Positions 20,103 through 32,223 of a stretch of DNA of 64,000 bases are shown here, piece after piece. The stretch lies in NCBI GenBank assembly GCA_948099385.1, contig CANUEZ040000031.1, positions 3,527,001-3,591,000 of the forward strand, written 5' to 3'. The DNA is from Fasciola hepatica (taxonomy: Eukaryota; Platyhelminthes; Trematoda; Plagiorchiida; Fasciolidae). The notes under the pieces are model-generated. The model made no database searches and was not told where the DNA came from. It saw only the letters and a program-made list of their open reading frames with translations. Each line of letters starts with the position of its first letter. Position 1 is the stretch's first letter. The position numbers and the translations under genes are program-made.

Positions 20103-21672
20103 CCTGAACCCTGAATTCATACGCCGCAGTTGCCATCACCTAAGCGTAAACCTAACAGTTTACAATGCCTAAACAGAATAATTACCTCTAATCTATAAAC
20201 ACTGTCACCCCAATAGTTCCTTCTACTTGGACTCCTCAGTATAGAACAACCACTATACCGAAAGAGACAGTAACAGCGTAGCGCCACGCAAACAGTATGA
20301 TAGTCCTACTCGCTCTGTCTGTTATTTCAAACCTATCTTATCGCCTCGTGCCAAACTGCGTTCTGCGTAAGCAAACGGTATTGAAGGTTATCATTACTAA
20401 CCACGGGCAAATCATAAATCCTTTGAAATGCATACAGCTACCAAGCCTGTGTACGCAACTTCATCAGCCTGCAGCAGTATAGCTCAAATCCACTGCGAGC
20501 CTATTTTACCCATGCCCCACTCACATAGACCTAACCAATCCATTGTTTATTGTCTTCACATATTATCATAACCCACAGCTGGAACCACGTCCAAACTGCA
20601 ATCTCCCTTTATTTCAGGTCGTTGTCTCCCACTATCTCAGTCGCCAAATTGGCTAACCAAGGAGGCCGCTTTGACTCGTACGGACAGAGACTCAAGTGGA
20701 ACCAACCATGGCAACTGGGACAGAAATCCAACCACACAACAGGAGATACCCTCAATTGCTTATCAGATCGTTCAGCATTTTCTAACGCAACCAACACGAA
20801 TTCCAGCTCACGCGCATGCCGCTAACATACAGCCACACTCGGCTGATTGACTGACACATACTTTGCCCTGCCAGATGAAACTTACGCATTCGATGTAGTA
20901 CGTTACCAGAATAACACTGAAGGCAAATGCGTCATCACATACATATATATTTGTCATTGAAGCAGCATAACGCTGAAGTCCATGCGAAGATTTTCCCACT
21001 TTATTATCCGTTAACACAGGTTATCTTTTCTCCGAACCGTAGCCGGCTGGAATTTGACTCTCCATTTCTCGAAGACCCTCCAGTTGCGCCTTCTCATTTC
21101 TGAATAGTACATGTTACCGGCCCTGAATCTAAACTCACCTTTTTATGGACTGCTGTTTCTCCCACATCCACCGGTGTTCACTTTCACGAAACTGGCCTCA
21201 GGTCCCCCTGCTTCAAATCTCATTCCGTTTACAGAACTCCGGTAAATCCGTCATTCAGGGTCTGCATTGTCTTCATGGATCGCTATCCTCTTCGCATGCG
21301 TCGATTTTCCACCCTTTTTTTCTTGTTCAAAATTTATTCCATCTGCAGAACCTCAGTTGGCCTCTGGTTTCCTGGGCTTGCATCATTCTTGTTAATAATG
21401 CCTCCTTAGCACTGCGCTAACGATTTTCTCAATATCTCCACCGCGCACCACTGCCTGATCCGGATTCGAAACCGGTTTAAAACTGCCGCGCAAACCATTA
21501 TCAGAATGGTCCATTCAAACTTTTCCGGTCATTGTTTTTTCATCTCTAATACTCTCGACTTTCATACTTAGAATATGTGAACATTTCATCTTATTGAGTA
21601 ACGTGTACACCATGATCATGCTTTAACGCGTGCGTCTCGACCATGGCCGAGAAATATACCAATATTATTATA
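20103..21672 (+). mobile_element. LINE-A2 3' UTR and tail
   Basis: Non-coding 3' part shared at about 75-80% with 7950-9712 and 61960-63110, and in its last 600 bases with 26605-27249. The final hundred bases hold a conserved tgtgaacatttcatcttattgag context, a gatcatg box and the hairpin. The sequence after 21672 does not continue the similarity. Confidence 0.75.
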
Positions 21673-21989
21673 TGAATGAGAGCCTCCTGAATAGCGGGGG
21701 TAAATCGTGGAAGGGAAGGGGTATAATGACATTGTTTGAGAAGTTCTACCGTGGCCTATCTGAAAACGTAGAAGCATCTGAACGTAAGCACCTCAAACAA
21801 CTAGTGGGATTCAGAATGCCAGTACAGGAAAAAATTGATGGATGGTGTCAAGTTTTAAATATGTCGACAGCGGACTTCAAAAGGGTAATCAAACGGAACA
21901 TTTATATTTCTACAAATTTCAGCAGTGCGAAGGAAAATTTCGCCAGGCTATCTTGGAGAGCTCGATGGTTCAAAGGAGCAGAATAGCGA

Positions 21990-23600
21990 CTCGAAAGTCA
22001 AGGCCTAATTTTGAGGCTTGATTTTCCGTTACGTGAACTTTGAATAGCAGCGGAATAGTTAGAAACGAAAGGAATTTATCTATATTAATTACGAATGCAA
22101 ACTTTGACTGAGAAGATCCAAAGAGGAACGGGAACTTATTCCAGACTCTGGTGTATGTGAGGAGGAAACCTATGAGCTCAGAACGCCCTCGCAGGGGGTG
22201 GGGCAGCGGTATGCTGTCTATTGTGGGGTGAATATGCAGTAGCCAGGGAGAAACACGGTTGTCTGGGGGAATAATACGGCTCAATCCATAAGTTGCACAG
22301 ACGTATCAGGTTCGGCTTGACGCAATAAAGCCATATTCGTTGGGTTTTGAGATATAAACATCGTTTTCCATAGTTTAGTTGTGTTAACTTCCCAAAAATC
22401 CACTCCGTTTGTATTCTCTGAATACATTCAACAACGTTTCTGTCAGATTTTTGCATTAAAGGACTATATTCGAGAAGGGATCTGAAGTACCTTGTACTTG
22501 TAAAGAATCCATACTTTAGGCCGAAAGAGCTTTCACGGGAGACCGAGACAATTTTTGGCCTTCACTCTTTGGTTGACAACATGCCTGGAGAAGGTAGAAG
22601 AGCTAGAGTGATTTAAACGAAAGTCTCCTGCTAAGGGCTGGCTGTGGATGGGTCAACAGCCGATGAATAAGGAACCTGGGGGAACCTGACGTTTATAAGA
22701 CTTATCGGCGGAGAATTTCACCGCCCAGGTTGAACACCATTATTCGAGAGCAGCTAAGTCGACGGAGATCATAGAAATGACTGCACTGAGGTTGCCAGGC
22801 CAAAAGGTGCAGAGAAGAACGGCGTACCAATAAGTACTGCCGGAATTGTAGCATTTTTGTATAGGTAGAAAAGAAGTTGGCCTAAACGCAGCCCCGAGAG
22901 GCACCGCGAGTAACTGGACCAGGGATGAAGGTGGGCCCATTATTCAAAATAGTCAATGGACAATAAGATAAGTAAGACAAGAACCAAGAAAGTGGGGAGT
23001 TGATAATGCCAAATGAGTGCTGCTTTGTTAAAAGGTGAGGGCAGGTATGCGAAAAATTCCTAAGATAAGTCCAGGTACAGAAAAAGGAAACGTTTCTCAC
23101 CTTCAACTGAGACGGTAAAGAGATTCATGAAATCCTACTGAGAAGTTATGCAGGACAGTGAACGGAGGATCCCATGTTAATGGTCATTAATAGGGACGAA
23201 GGTAAATAAATACTAAGCAGTTAAGTGTTGTGTTTTTTTCTATTATAATGAATGAAATGGTGGTATAGTTTATGGGGTCATAGTTTGGCGCCTCATGCGA
23301 AGATTGCATATGAAAGGGAACGATTGCCGAGCGCTTCCAGTTAGCAGGCACGGTGCTGCAATTAATTAATGGGGTGAGCAGTTCGAGCAGTGAATAAGTG
23401 AGATCCAGGCTGCCGTTGATAGAAGCGATAGGGGACGGTCCGGAGGGACCTACCCGAATGGTGGGTTTGCCATTGTATAATAACTTAGTGTTACTCATAA
23501 CATCCGTGGGCATGGTAGAAAGGATGGAGTCAATATTGGGTAAACGACGGCTGGATGATAATTGGAATGAGGTTTCCCCGGAACACGACTAGCCACTTGA
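21990..23600 (-). pseudogene. Minus-strand LINE reverse transcriptase relic
   Basis: Reading leftward from about 23600, pieces of a CR1-like reverse transcriptase appear in order in different frames. 23513-23187 has a GPSG..P motif, the NCSTVPANWKR segment and a P.NYDPINYT version of the NYRPI motif. 23106-22882 has SFGIINSPLSWFLSYLS and PVTRGASRGCV, a decayed 'VTSGVPQGS' motif. 22456-22290 has a WLYCVKPNLIRLCNL segment. 22170-22000 has a degraded VWNKFPF terminus. The FADD region is not clearly retained. At least four frameshifts are present. It is diverged from LINE-A and LINE-D. Confidence 0.75.
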
Positions 23601-24279
23601 GAGTAACCTCAGATTACACCTCTCGTTTCCACTCATCTCTTCCTCCAATAGACACGGGACGTCTATTTCCCGGCAGGCAGTAAAATAAAGCGGGTTGCTG
23701 ATTTGTATTTTCCCGATTGTTTCCAGCGGGGGAGGTGGCTTCAAATGGAACGATGGCAGCCACTTTGGGCAGCGAACCTGTCTATCATACTTGACTTCCG
23801 GTTTAACGGGGGCGAACTTGCTTTTCATTCTCCCCTTGCGGTCCATCACTCCACAACTGCAACGTTTGGATCACCTGGCATCTAAAGCACCGTGGGAACA
23901 CTGCAACAATTGGGTGCCAGAATCTGGAAGTACATTGGTCAAAGCCACGAGTCCTGTGACCCAATCTGGTCTGATATGACTAAAGAATACTGAAGATGCG
24001 GTGTGCGCTACAACAGCCCGCTTCTGACTGGTTATGTGTGCGCCAAATTGGCCACGACCTCTTTGATCGCGAATCCCGGAACAATTCGACCTGAAAATCG
24101 GACCACTGATTGAGCGATATTCGAAAAATCGTTTTTGTTCCCAGTGTGGTACCTAAATAGTCAGTGGGTAAGTATGAAAACAGCACAAATGTCCACTTGA
24201 TTGCAGTTCGTCTCGGGCCGATGTAAGGATGAAATCCGACGGGTAACAAAAGAGTTCAGGCTGAACCTGGTCGTAGACG
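23601..24279. other. Unassigned sequence upstream of the LINE relic
   Basis: Its position suggests the decayed upstream part of the minus-strand LINE, but no endonuclease motif could be read. Frames at 23589-23849 and 23980-24249 (minus) are not recognised. Confidence 0.3.
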
Positions 24280-25590
24280 CTTAGTGACAATTGAAAAGCG
24301 CGTGATCAAACCGAACAAAACAAAAAGTAAAACCGGCCGGCCTTGGCCAGGCAGGAACAAGCGAATAAGTAAAACGAATGAAGAGCAAACAAAGTTAAAA
24401 TCCACCATCTTTGAGGTCTTTCCAAAGGGTTTCAGTTCTCAACCGGGAAGTTGTCACTACGGTGCTCCAGCGGCCGTAATGGTGCATAAAAGAATGACAT
24501 AAGCAATGATTCACGGACGCTTACTTGAGTTCAGTGAAAGGGGCGGGCGGATGAGCAGGAGAACCTCACGTTTGTTGTGTAAAGGAGTTGAAAGGCACCA
24601 GTGATCTAACTGGTGAGTACATCCCAACAGGGACAGAAAGGCAAGGTTAAAATGATGCACAACATGCACATTTTGGGTGTCGAAAATTGGCTGTGATGGA
24701 TCCAGTGGCCGAGAATGATCCAATGCCGATCTACAGATCGGGATGTACAGCTGTCGGGGGTGAAACCGAGAAAACGAGAATGGAGGAGAGAAGGAGAGAA
24801 CAAAGAATAGTTGATATGGATAAGAAGAAACGCGTCGCTGCACCTACTTGATATCTCAAGGATCAACGTCAAAAAACCGGAGGGAAATACTGCCAGCGGT
24901 TACGGTGGGGAACAAAACCAACGTGGGGTTATCAGTGTACGGCCTGTGATACGGACAGTGTATAGATGAGTTCATTTTCACTGAAGTCGTTTGGAAGCGT
25001 CACTGAGCCAGAGGAAGATGGTTTGAATGCCTAATGGTGGAGCCAGCGTGTGAAACGGCCGCAAGTGATTCAAACAAGTTTATTTTGGTTGTCCCTTCTT
25101 TGATGGGTAATTCCGAGTGCGATATATAGAGGAGGAAGTTTCATTTGAGAGCGTACCTGGGGACAAATACTTACCAGGAAACATCCTGGATGGCAGATGA
25201 TTGCTCAGCTGGGGACTTCAAAATTGAGTCGTTGAAGAAACGGTCAGTTGGAGTCAGAAGGTGGGGCAGGTTCTTCCGGGCAAATATGTAGAGATGATGA
25301 GTAGGGAAGAAATCCGAGCACGTGGAAGTCCGGTTGCAGCGGTTCGTAGAAAATCAGACCATAGGCGTCAACAGATATTACATGGGTGTCAGAAAAACTT
25401 TCTATAAATGCAATAAAAGAATACACAGCAAAGTTTCGACATACTGAGAGTGATTGGTATCTTATTTCATAACGCTGTTATTTGCCACCAAAATCAGATC
25501 ACGTACGTTTAGGGTAGCAGGAAAAATGGACTAAGATGGCCTTGGTATACATAAGATCATACTAATCACGCAATCCGCATACCATGACGG
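24280..25590 (-). repeat. Inverted LINE 3' UTR-like repeat (family C type)
   Basis: The stretch at about 24790-25130, including caacgtggggttatcag near 24921, matches in diverged form 1390-1680 and 39890-40190, the latter lying in the 3' part of LINE-C. All three are in the same orientation, so this is probably a minus-strand LINE 3' UTR fragment. No inverted tail could be located at the left edge. Small frames (24511-24843 minus, 25244-25426 minus) carry no known domain. Confidence 0.45.
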
Positions 25591-25784
25591 TAGCCCGCGA
25601 ATGTTCAAACATGATCCTGTTATCCCGTCACAACGTTTGTGGAAAAACGGTCGACCTCATGCGCCACACCAGCGGTGCGGTTGTCTCCCTCGGTGAGTGT
25701 AGCCGTTTTTGAAAATTTCAGAATACACAGATCTAATCCCCATTTAAGCCGATCTTTATCTTTACTTATTAGGTCCTGAATAAT

Positions 25785-26604
25785 GTCAACTTCCCTCACC
25801 ACTGATATAACCACTCCCTCAGACGAGGCTACTTTCCCATGATGCAATGTGATTCCCCTCTGTGGCCAATGCCTCATCCCTCAGTCCGGACGAGGCGGTC
25901 CTCCGTAATACGCTGTCATCGGATGCACTAAAACGTGCAGTCCAAGGTCCGGCTGCAGGGACAGTTGAGCTAAAGGCCACTGTCGGCACCCTTAAGGATG
26001 AGTTAACCAGCCTGAGGAAATTGGTTATCAAATCCCTCCCAGTATCCCGGGCAACCGATCAGGTGTGTAGAGCATCTGAGTAGCAAATCCTTGATGTCAC
26101 CAAGATTTTGCACGACACCGAGAAGTGCTCCAAGCGTATCATCCTTTGGGGTTGCCTTCTCAACTCGGATCATCCGCATGACACTGCTCCGGTAACAAGC
26201 CTCCTTAGGCCCCCTCTCCCACTTGAAAGTCGGTCCACTTGGTTGGCAACCAAGCGCACCAACTGACTACACGGCATTTTAATTGGACTGGGCTACACAG
26301 AGGCAGCCAGACGAATTATTTCCTCAGCCGCAAAGCCCAAGGAGGAAAGAAAAGGGCTCACGTAAGTCTCCATTGAAAAGCCACTTCATCTGAGGCTCCA
26401 CAGTGAGAAGGCTGAGCCAGCAGCTTCACAAAGAGCCGATCCCAAGTTCAGGGTGCCGCCTGACGTCCAGGTAACTCGCCTTGAGGATTGGGCTCCATGT
26501 TACCCATCCGTTGGTCCCCTACTCACTCCATCTCCGGTCGCGGAGGGTACCCCCAGTAGCAGACCTAGTGCTACTAAACGTCTGACGCCTACAAGAAGTA
26601 TCAC
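25785..26604 (+). pseudogene. LINE-B ORF1 relic (5' part)
   Basis: Starts at an ATG with a Ser/Thr-rich leader (25785). From 25862 it reads an acidic helical segment that includes VELKATVGTLKDELTSLRKL, a probable coiled coil. After a stop, an 'SKRIILWG' segment (about 26125) and RSTWLATKRTN (about 26230) resemble the RNA-binding part of CR1-type ORF1 proteins. Several in-frame stops are present. It is interrupted at 26604 by a LINE-A 3'-end insertion and resumes at 27282. It is a different family from LINE-A: the ORF1 and endonuclease sequences are dissimilar. Confidence 0.6.
26573..26604 (+). repeat. Target-site duplication, left copy (32 bp)
   Basis: This 32 bp stretch (starting actaaacg and ending caagaagtatcac) is repeated at 27250-27281 with four mismatches. 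The two copies flank a 5'-truncated LINE-A 3' end exactly, as expected for target-primed reverse transcription. The four differences indicate an old event. Confidence 0.85.
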
Positions 26605-27249
26605 CTTTTCAGGACCCTCTGGTTGAGCTTCCTCCTTCCTGAGTTGTACAGGTTACTGATCCTGAAATTAGACTAACCTTTTATGGACTGCTGTTCCTTC
26701 CAGACTCACCAGTTTTCACAAGTGCACTTTCATGAAATTGCCTTCATGACTCCCTGTTTCAAATTCATCCCGTCTTTTTAAACCCCCGTAAATCCGTCAT
26801 TCAGGATTTGCACCATCTTTGTTGACTGCTATTCTCTTCACATGCATCGATTTTCTCGAGTATACTTCTGTATAAAATTTTCCTCTTTTCGTGTTCAGAA
26901 GTTACTCTGTTCACAGAACCCTAGTAAGCCTCCATTTCCCTTGGCTCGCATCATTCTCGTTTATAGTGCATCTTTGGCACCATGTATTTACGACCTTTCT
27001 GGTATCCCCATAGTGCATCACCGCCCAGCTCGAACTCGAAACTGGTTCGAAACTGCCGCGAAAACCATTATTATAGTGATCCATACAAACTACTGCTGGC
27101 TTTGTTTTTCTGTCGGGGACACTTTTGATTTTTATTCCTGAAATCTGTGAATATTTCATCTTGTGGAATAACCCGTTATAGCATGATCATGCGCTTGTGC
27201 GGGCGTCTTGACCATGGCCGACAAACGTGCCATTAGAATTATCATTATA
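26605..27249 (+). mobile_element. 5'-truncated LINE-A 3' end inserted in LINE-B ORF1
   Basis: 645 bases matching the last 650 of LINE-A1 (9061-9710), ending in a degraded hairpin and a short ATT-like tail (about 27224-27249). It is flanked by a 32 bp duplicated target. The first 205 bases are about 98% identical to 9061-9265, while the remainder is only about 75-80% identical to the same copy. It contains no coding sequence. Confidence 0.85.
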
Positions 27250-27281
27250 ACTAAACATCGGACACCTGCAAGAAGTATCAC
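27250..27281 (+). repeat. Target-site duplication, right copy (32 bp)
   Basis: Partner of 26573-26604 with 28 of 32 positions identical. LINE-B ORF1 sequence continues directly after it. Confidence 0.85.
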
Positions 27282-28246
27282 AGACCCCAACATCGCTAAT
27301 GAGACGGTATTAACGGACGGGACTCACTCATTCTCGAGCTCAGACACAAACATGCAACCTGTTTCTGCTGAAAGTTGCGACGAGGAGGTTAACGCACCAG
27401 AAAAATCCTCTGGTGGGTCATGCACAACAGGATCATGAACAAGAAGACTTAGAGCTGTGAATCACGCAGTGCGCACAAAGGCAAACCACAAAAAGCAGTC
27501 TACCCTTTTCGGAGAATAAAGGATGTAGACCGTCCGACTGGTATGCAACTCCCCAGGGTACTAGACGTCAAAACTTACCAGTCCCCTCAACAGTCTGTTT
27601 ACCATCTAGCCCCATAATGTCTTCAGCTCCTGACTCCTCCGGGACCTCCTTTTCACCCTCAGCTCTCCCTCCTTTCCTCTTTTCAAACCCAAAATCAGTT
27701 GTCTCCGGCGTTTCTGTAACAATCTTTGAGCATGTGCTCAAGTGTTTTTACAGCAATGGCCTGAGTGTGCTGAATGAGATCCCGGAACTTCGGCAGCTTG
27801 CAGTGGATAAGGAGCCCCAGATTATAGCCCTTACGGGAACCTGGCTCACCCCTGATATAACTGATGCCGAAATATCCATTCCGGGATACTTCACAGTAAA
27901 GCAGGACTCCAGCAGAGGTCGTGCCGGCAGGGTTATCATGTACTACGATAATTCTATCCCTCCTCCGGCTCCACTACCGACTCCTACATTTTCATGTATT
28001 GATCGTCTGTGAGTTATGTTTACACTCTCTGGGACAGACACTCTACTGCTTGAAGTACTCTATCGCCCTCCCGAATGCAATTCAACTGGTAGCCAGGGTT
28101 TCATGAACTTATTAGGCTCCCTGAAAGGCTACACAGACTTCACTCATCTGCTGGCTATCAGTGTCTTCAACTCACCTAGTATCGACTGGCAAAGGGTTGA
28201 TGCCCCTGATGCACCTTCGGTAAACCTCAAGCTTGTTCCTCACTGA
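27282..28246 (+). pseudogene. LINE-B relic: ORF1 end and endonuclease
   Basis: After a Ser-rich ORF1 remainder, the frame at 27617-28012 and, after a stop, 28016-28246 encode an APE-type endonuclease N-terminal half. Motifs: YSNGLSVLNEI (in place of the usual N.RSL start), IIALTGTWLTPD (the family's TETWL with the catalytic Glu changed to Gly), EISIPGYF, RGRAGRVIMYY and LYRPPEC. At the expected GDFN motif the frame reads SVFNSPSIDW, so the catalytic Asp is lost. The latter half of the endonuclease and the entire reverse transcriptase are absent. This is a dead, truncated element distinct from LINE-A, C and D. Confidence 0.75.
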
Positions 28247-29374
28247 GTCTTGTTTTCTCTAGTGCATCACTACCGATACTCCCAATGATCACACTTGGTA
28301 ACTTACTCTCCTATTGCGTCATCCTACCCAAGCCAATCGTAAGCCAATGCAACCACTCGCTGCCCAAACGTATGGTGGTAATTTCTATTCACTTCCGATG
28401 ATTCGCGGCTCGCCTACAGCTCAGTGCTGTCCATCATGTTCTACCAGATCGCATCCATTTTTATTCTAAACTTTCACGTATGGTTCACCTTGCTTCCAAG
28501 CTCATAACTGTTTTCCCAGTACCACCTGGTGGTTTGATTCCGCCGGGTTCATAAATAATCACTGTTATGTTTCGCAGTCTTTTTCGCCCCATGTCAGGTG
28601 TAACTTCCATTCATCTTTCTGTATCCCTTCATATTTGCAACGTCACGACATTTCGTGCATGCTTACCAGATAATCCCAGCTAGCCACGGTTGACGCGTAA
28701 TAAAACACACACCCCAGCTGAGTCGATGGTTTATTTATATTGCATTCCGTAGTATTTGCTTTGGGAATTTGCATCGCCCTTCCCGCCATCATCCACAGCT
28801 GGTACAACTGCCAGACAGTTGCTTCTCTTTCAATCCTGTTCCAGATATTGGCGGTTTTAAACCGCATCCTTGATGGCCGTAAAAATCCAAATTGAACTTT
28901 CTCTATACTCATTTCGTGGCTTCGATTACTGGTAAGTGTCCCTTGTTAAGTATCACGGATCTTATCCGACTTATCGGAATTTCCATCTGCTACAACTCCG
29001 CATATCTGAACTGATGAAACCATATCACAATAACACGAATCACTATAACAAACAATTTTCTAAAATCCGTTCACTGGTGTCACTAAGTGACTAGTTCCCT
29101 AATGTTCCACACTGATCTTTCACCGACACACCAAGCAAATCGCTAATCCTGATTCCCTTGGCAAATTTTGTACAATTCAATCCGGTTCATCTGGTCACCA
29201 CAACTTGCTGCACACAATGAATCCGAGTAGGCATTCTTCGGTTATCGATGGCATCATTCTTGTATATGTGCATCTTCCTAACTCTATATTACCGCTTTTT
29301 CGAGCGATTTCTTGCCTCTGCGTTTTGTGAATATCTCATTAACTGATTGTTGCGACTATCCCAATGTCTAGGGC
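28247..29374 (+). other. Decayed sequence, partly LINE 3' UTR-like
   Basis: Mostly unassigned. The part near 29240-29350 resembles the last few hundred bases of LINE-A 3' UTRs (a catcattcttgt context, then tttgtgaatatctcatt), but no ATT tail follows. No coding motif is present; the minus-strand frame at 28643-28912 is unrecognised. Confidence 0.35.
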
Positions 29375-30173
29375 TGTGAATTTAGTAGTAACTTTGTCTC
29401 GCTAGCCACACACAGTATGTGGGCAGAACGCGATTACGAGCAGTATAACAAATTCCAATCGCAAAACCGTGTCTATCAATGATTCGTGATTCCACATAAA
29501 ACAGTGAACATAAATATACAGCAAATAAAAGACTTACAGCCAGGTGAGAAACCAAGAACAAAGGGCGGTAAGCTTCCAAAAATCGGGACAGCGCAGAAAA
29601 TAACAGCGGTCCACCTAGCAGGCAGCTGAACGGAACTGTAGCGCAGTTCGGTTGCGGCACAATCAATAAATCAAAAGCCTTCGCCGTCACGAATCAATAA
29701 ACCAATTACAAACGGGTGGATTGGACCGTGGTTAAGCCAGTAAAAGGTGTCATTAACAAATAAGTACAGGTAAGCTAAGTCCGTGGAGTAAACAAGAGCA
29801 CGTACTAACATGAATAGGCAAATCCGGCACCAGATCTGGTAATGCCGTTGACGTGTGACGGCCAATGGTAGAGCACACCAACAGAAACGCTAAGACTGAC
29901 AGTTTGAGCCTCCGCTTAGCAGCAAAAATGAAGCACTCGGAAGGATTAAATAACGGTAGAAGTGTAAACGTTTGAGAAAACAAGGTTACGAATAAATACG
30001 TGGACTGTTCATGTAATAAGCACCATGAAACTCGAGTATAAGCTGATATGATACCTTAGAAACGGAGGAGATACCTTACATGTGTCTGGGGTTCACGATG
30101 CATGCACTCACTACTAATAAGTAACTAAATAGAAAGCAGAAGAGCAAACTCTAATTACGAATAGTAATTAACA
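29375..30173 (-). repeat. Putative 3' LTR of BEL-3
   Basis: On the minus strand this runs from TGTTAATT (30173) to AATTCACA (29375), giving short inverted ends, and is preceded by a G-rich tract (gggggaag just outside 30173), as expected for a polypurine tract. It lies directly after the Pol relic. No second copy is present in the window, so the borders rest only on terminal sequence and position. Confidence 0.5.
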
Positions 30174-32190
30174 CTTCCCCCGGGGTGGGGGAACGTCACG
30201 AACCATACTCATGAGCATAAGTCCGGTCAAGAAGACACAGCCGTCGTATGTCCCTCTGGTGAACACCGTTGGCTGTACGTAGTGCAACTTTTCTGATCTT
30301 CCCATTGCTTCGTGTGATCGTTTTCTCAATTGTCTCTTTGGCCAAGCTTCTATCCGTGCGTGCATGTCAGCTAGGAGAACCAAGTCGACCACGTTCAACT
30401 CTTGGCTATGCTTATCCCACTTTGATCTTGTGTGTAATGTTGGAAAATATTTCTTCAACCAGTGAGCCCAGGAAGCATCTGCCAGCCTTTGCGCTTGTCG
30501 CCTTCTTCGGTTCAGCCGGTTGTTTGATAGCTCCGAGGGAAGTGTCGCTGCAATACCTCGTAGAAGAAGGTGATTGGGTGTTATCGCGTTGAAATCATCG
30601 GAATCATCCAATATTTTGTTTGGACATCGATCAATAATTATCCTTTCTGCCTAGGAGAACATTTTTACTAATACCTTATCTACAACCAACTGATCAGCTA
30701 GAAGTGAAAGCATAATTTGGCGGGCAGATAGTATGATATATTCCCACACGCCTCCAAGATGACTTGCCTTCGGTGGAGCGAAGAGCCGTTCACAATCCCT
30801 TGTCCAAAGTGCCTTTGGAACCTTTCCTTGGTTCCAAGCCTTCAGGCACCGCCTCAAGTCCGCTTCAGCCTTTCGAAAATTCCTTCCAGTGTCACTGTAG
30901 AAAACATTGGGTTATCCTCGTCTTGCCACAAACCGAGAAAACGCAGAAAGTAAAGAATTGGTGTCTAGGGTGTGGGCGACCTCTAGAGGCACTGCTCTCA
31001 CGGACAGGCAAGTGAATATACACCCGTAAAGTTTATCGATGGCTCTTCCGTGCTCCACCGGGAAGGGACCAGAGTAGTCTACTCCGATAGCTCCAAACGG
31101 ATTCTTGCCGAATAAGATTCTGCCCTCAGGAAGTGGTGCCATTACTTGGCTTCGTGACTAAGAATGCCAAAGTTTACAACAAAACATTTCTCGTGGTATA
31201 TTTTTGACTGCAGAATAGCCGTGTGTAATCTAACAGCCTGCCCTTGGTAGTGACAATATATGTACTGGACCAGCGTGAACAGTCGCTTCGTGATAATGTT
31301 GCACTAGAAGGTTGATGATGAAGTCATCCTGTGGTAGAATTGCCGGGTTTTTTGGCTCAAAATGTAGAGACGCCTATCGTAGTTGACCACTCACTAGTAA
31401 TAAACCACAGTGTTTAAATGGATGGAGTTCCTGCAATCCTCTTGAGACTGGCCGGGACAAGCTTGGGACCTCTGATCCCTCGGAGATTGTGCCTGACTCC
31501 CTACAAAAGTAGTCCTTTTGCACCAAACGAAGCAAGGCCAATTTCAATGACTGGAGTTCTGAAGGTTTTAACTGTTTGGCGAGGTTCAGCTGACTAACAC
31601 TGGTTTCATAATACAAAGACAAAACCGCCCCAACCGAGTAATTTGTCACAGCAAGCCTAACCAAGATTTGGCATTGTGGAATCTTTGCATCCGGCTGACT
31701 GTATTTTATGTTTGCACTGCGTTTAAGCGAACCCTTTTTGGCCAATTCGGTATGTGTGGATGCCTTGGGACTAGGTTGTGCAGGCCACGGAGATATTCTG
31801 CAGCAGAGATTGTGGGCCATTAAATCAAAGGGCACCTAGTGGCCCTCTCGGGCTGGTACCTCTTGAAGCTAAAACCGCTGGACTGTTTTTGCCGTTCACG
31901 TGGACCCAATGTTCTGGCTCCGAAAGTTCACGGATCACCGCCAGACGGTTGGGCACAAAGGTTTTGAAACGAGACTTGAAACTTCGTATCGACTGCAAAA
32001 CCGTCAGCAAGTCTGTCCAGAAAGTAGTCCAGCAGATAGGTACGGAAAGTTCTTTCTTTGCAAGAGCGACTAATCCTACTGAGACAACAGCAGCCGCAAG
32101 CTGGAAACGCGGGACAGTCACGGATTTCCAGGTGGCTACACGGGGTTTCGCCAACATTGGAGAACAGCTTATCATTCCATCTTCGGTAAC
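30174..32190 (-). pseudogene. BEL-3 Pol relic: RNase H, integrase, C-terminal module
   Basis: Read leftward. 32175-31825 is the RNase H-like part (AKPRVATWKSVTVPRFQLAA, then FVPNRLAVIRELS), matching BEL-2 residues SRVAPIKTVTIPRLELAA and FVANRLAIIHQY. 31835-31374 is a degraded linker. 31142-30912 is the integrase core start (MAPLPEGRI, GAIGVDYSGPFPV, YGCIFTCLSVRAV). 30857-30651 holds the ASHLGGVWE motif of the integrase end. 30611-30168 starts with 'TPNHLLLLRG'-like residues and contains WLKKYFPTLHTRSKW of the C-terminal module. Frames are broken between all pieces and the integrase middle is damaged. The reverse transcriptase expected upstream of RNase H is missing. Confidence 0.8.
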
Positions 32191-32223
32191 AGATAGTAAA
32201 TAGGGTGTTGCCTCGTAACCCAG

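Larger units (their letters stand above)
14700..21672 (+). mobile_element. LINE-A2, near full-length CR1-like retrotransposon
   Basis: The best-preserved LINE in the window. Order: a probable AT-rich 5' UTR (start uncertain), ORF1 (14951-16741), endonuclease (within 16261-17982), reverse transcriptase (17997-19781), a 1.9 kb 3' UTR that includes a second C-terminus-like segment, and the tail hairpin tctcg...cgaga (21633-21651) followed by a short ATT tail at 21661-21671. CR1-clade affiliation is inferred from the NVRSLLPK start of the endonuclease, GVIQGSVLGP and FADD in the reverse transcriptase, and the simple-repeat tail. One frameshift near 17940 separates endonuclease and reverse transcriptase. 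Confidence 0.85.

Noticed and set aside
29382..29983. Hydrophobic minus-strand ORFs that could look like membrane proteins
   Set aside because: They fall inside the putative BEL-3 LTR, next to its polypurine tract, and have no start context or homologue.
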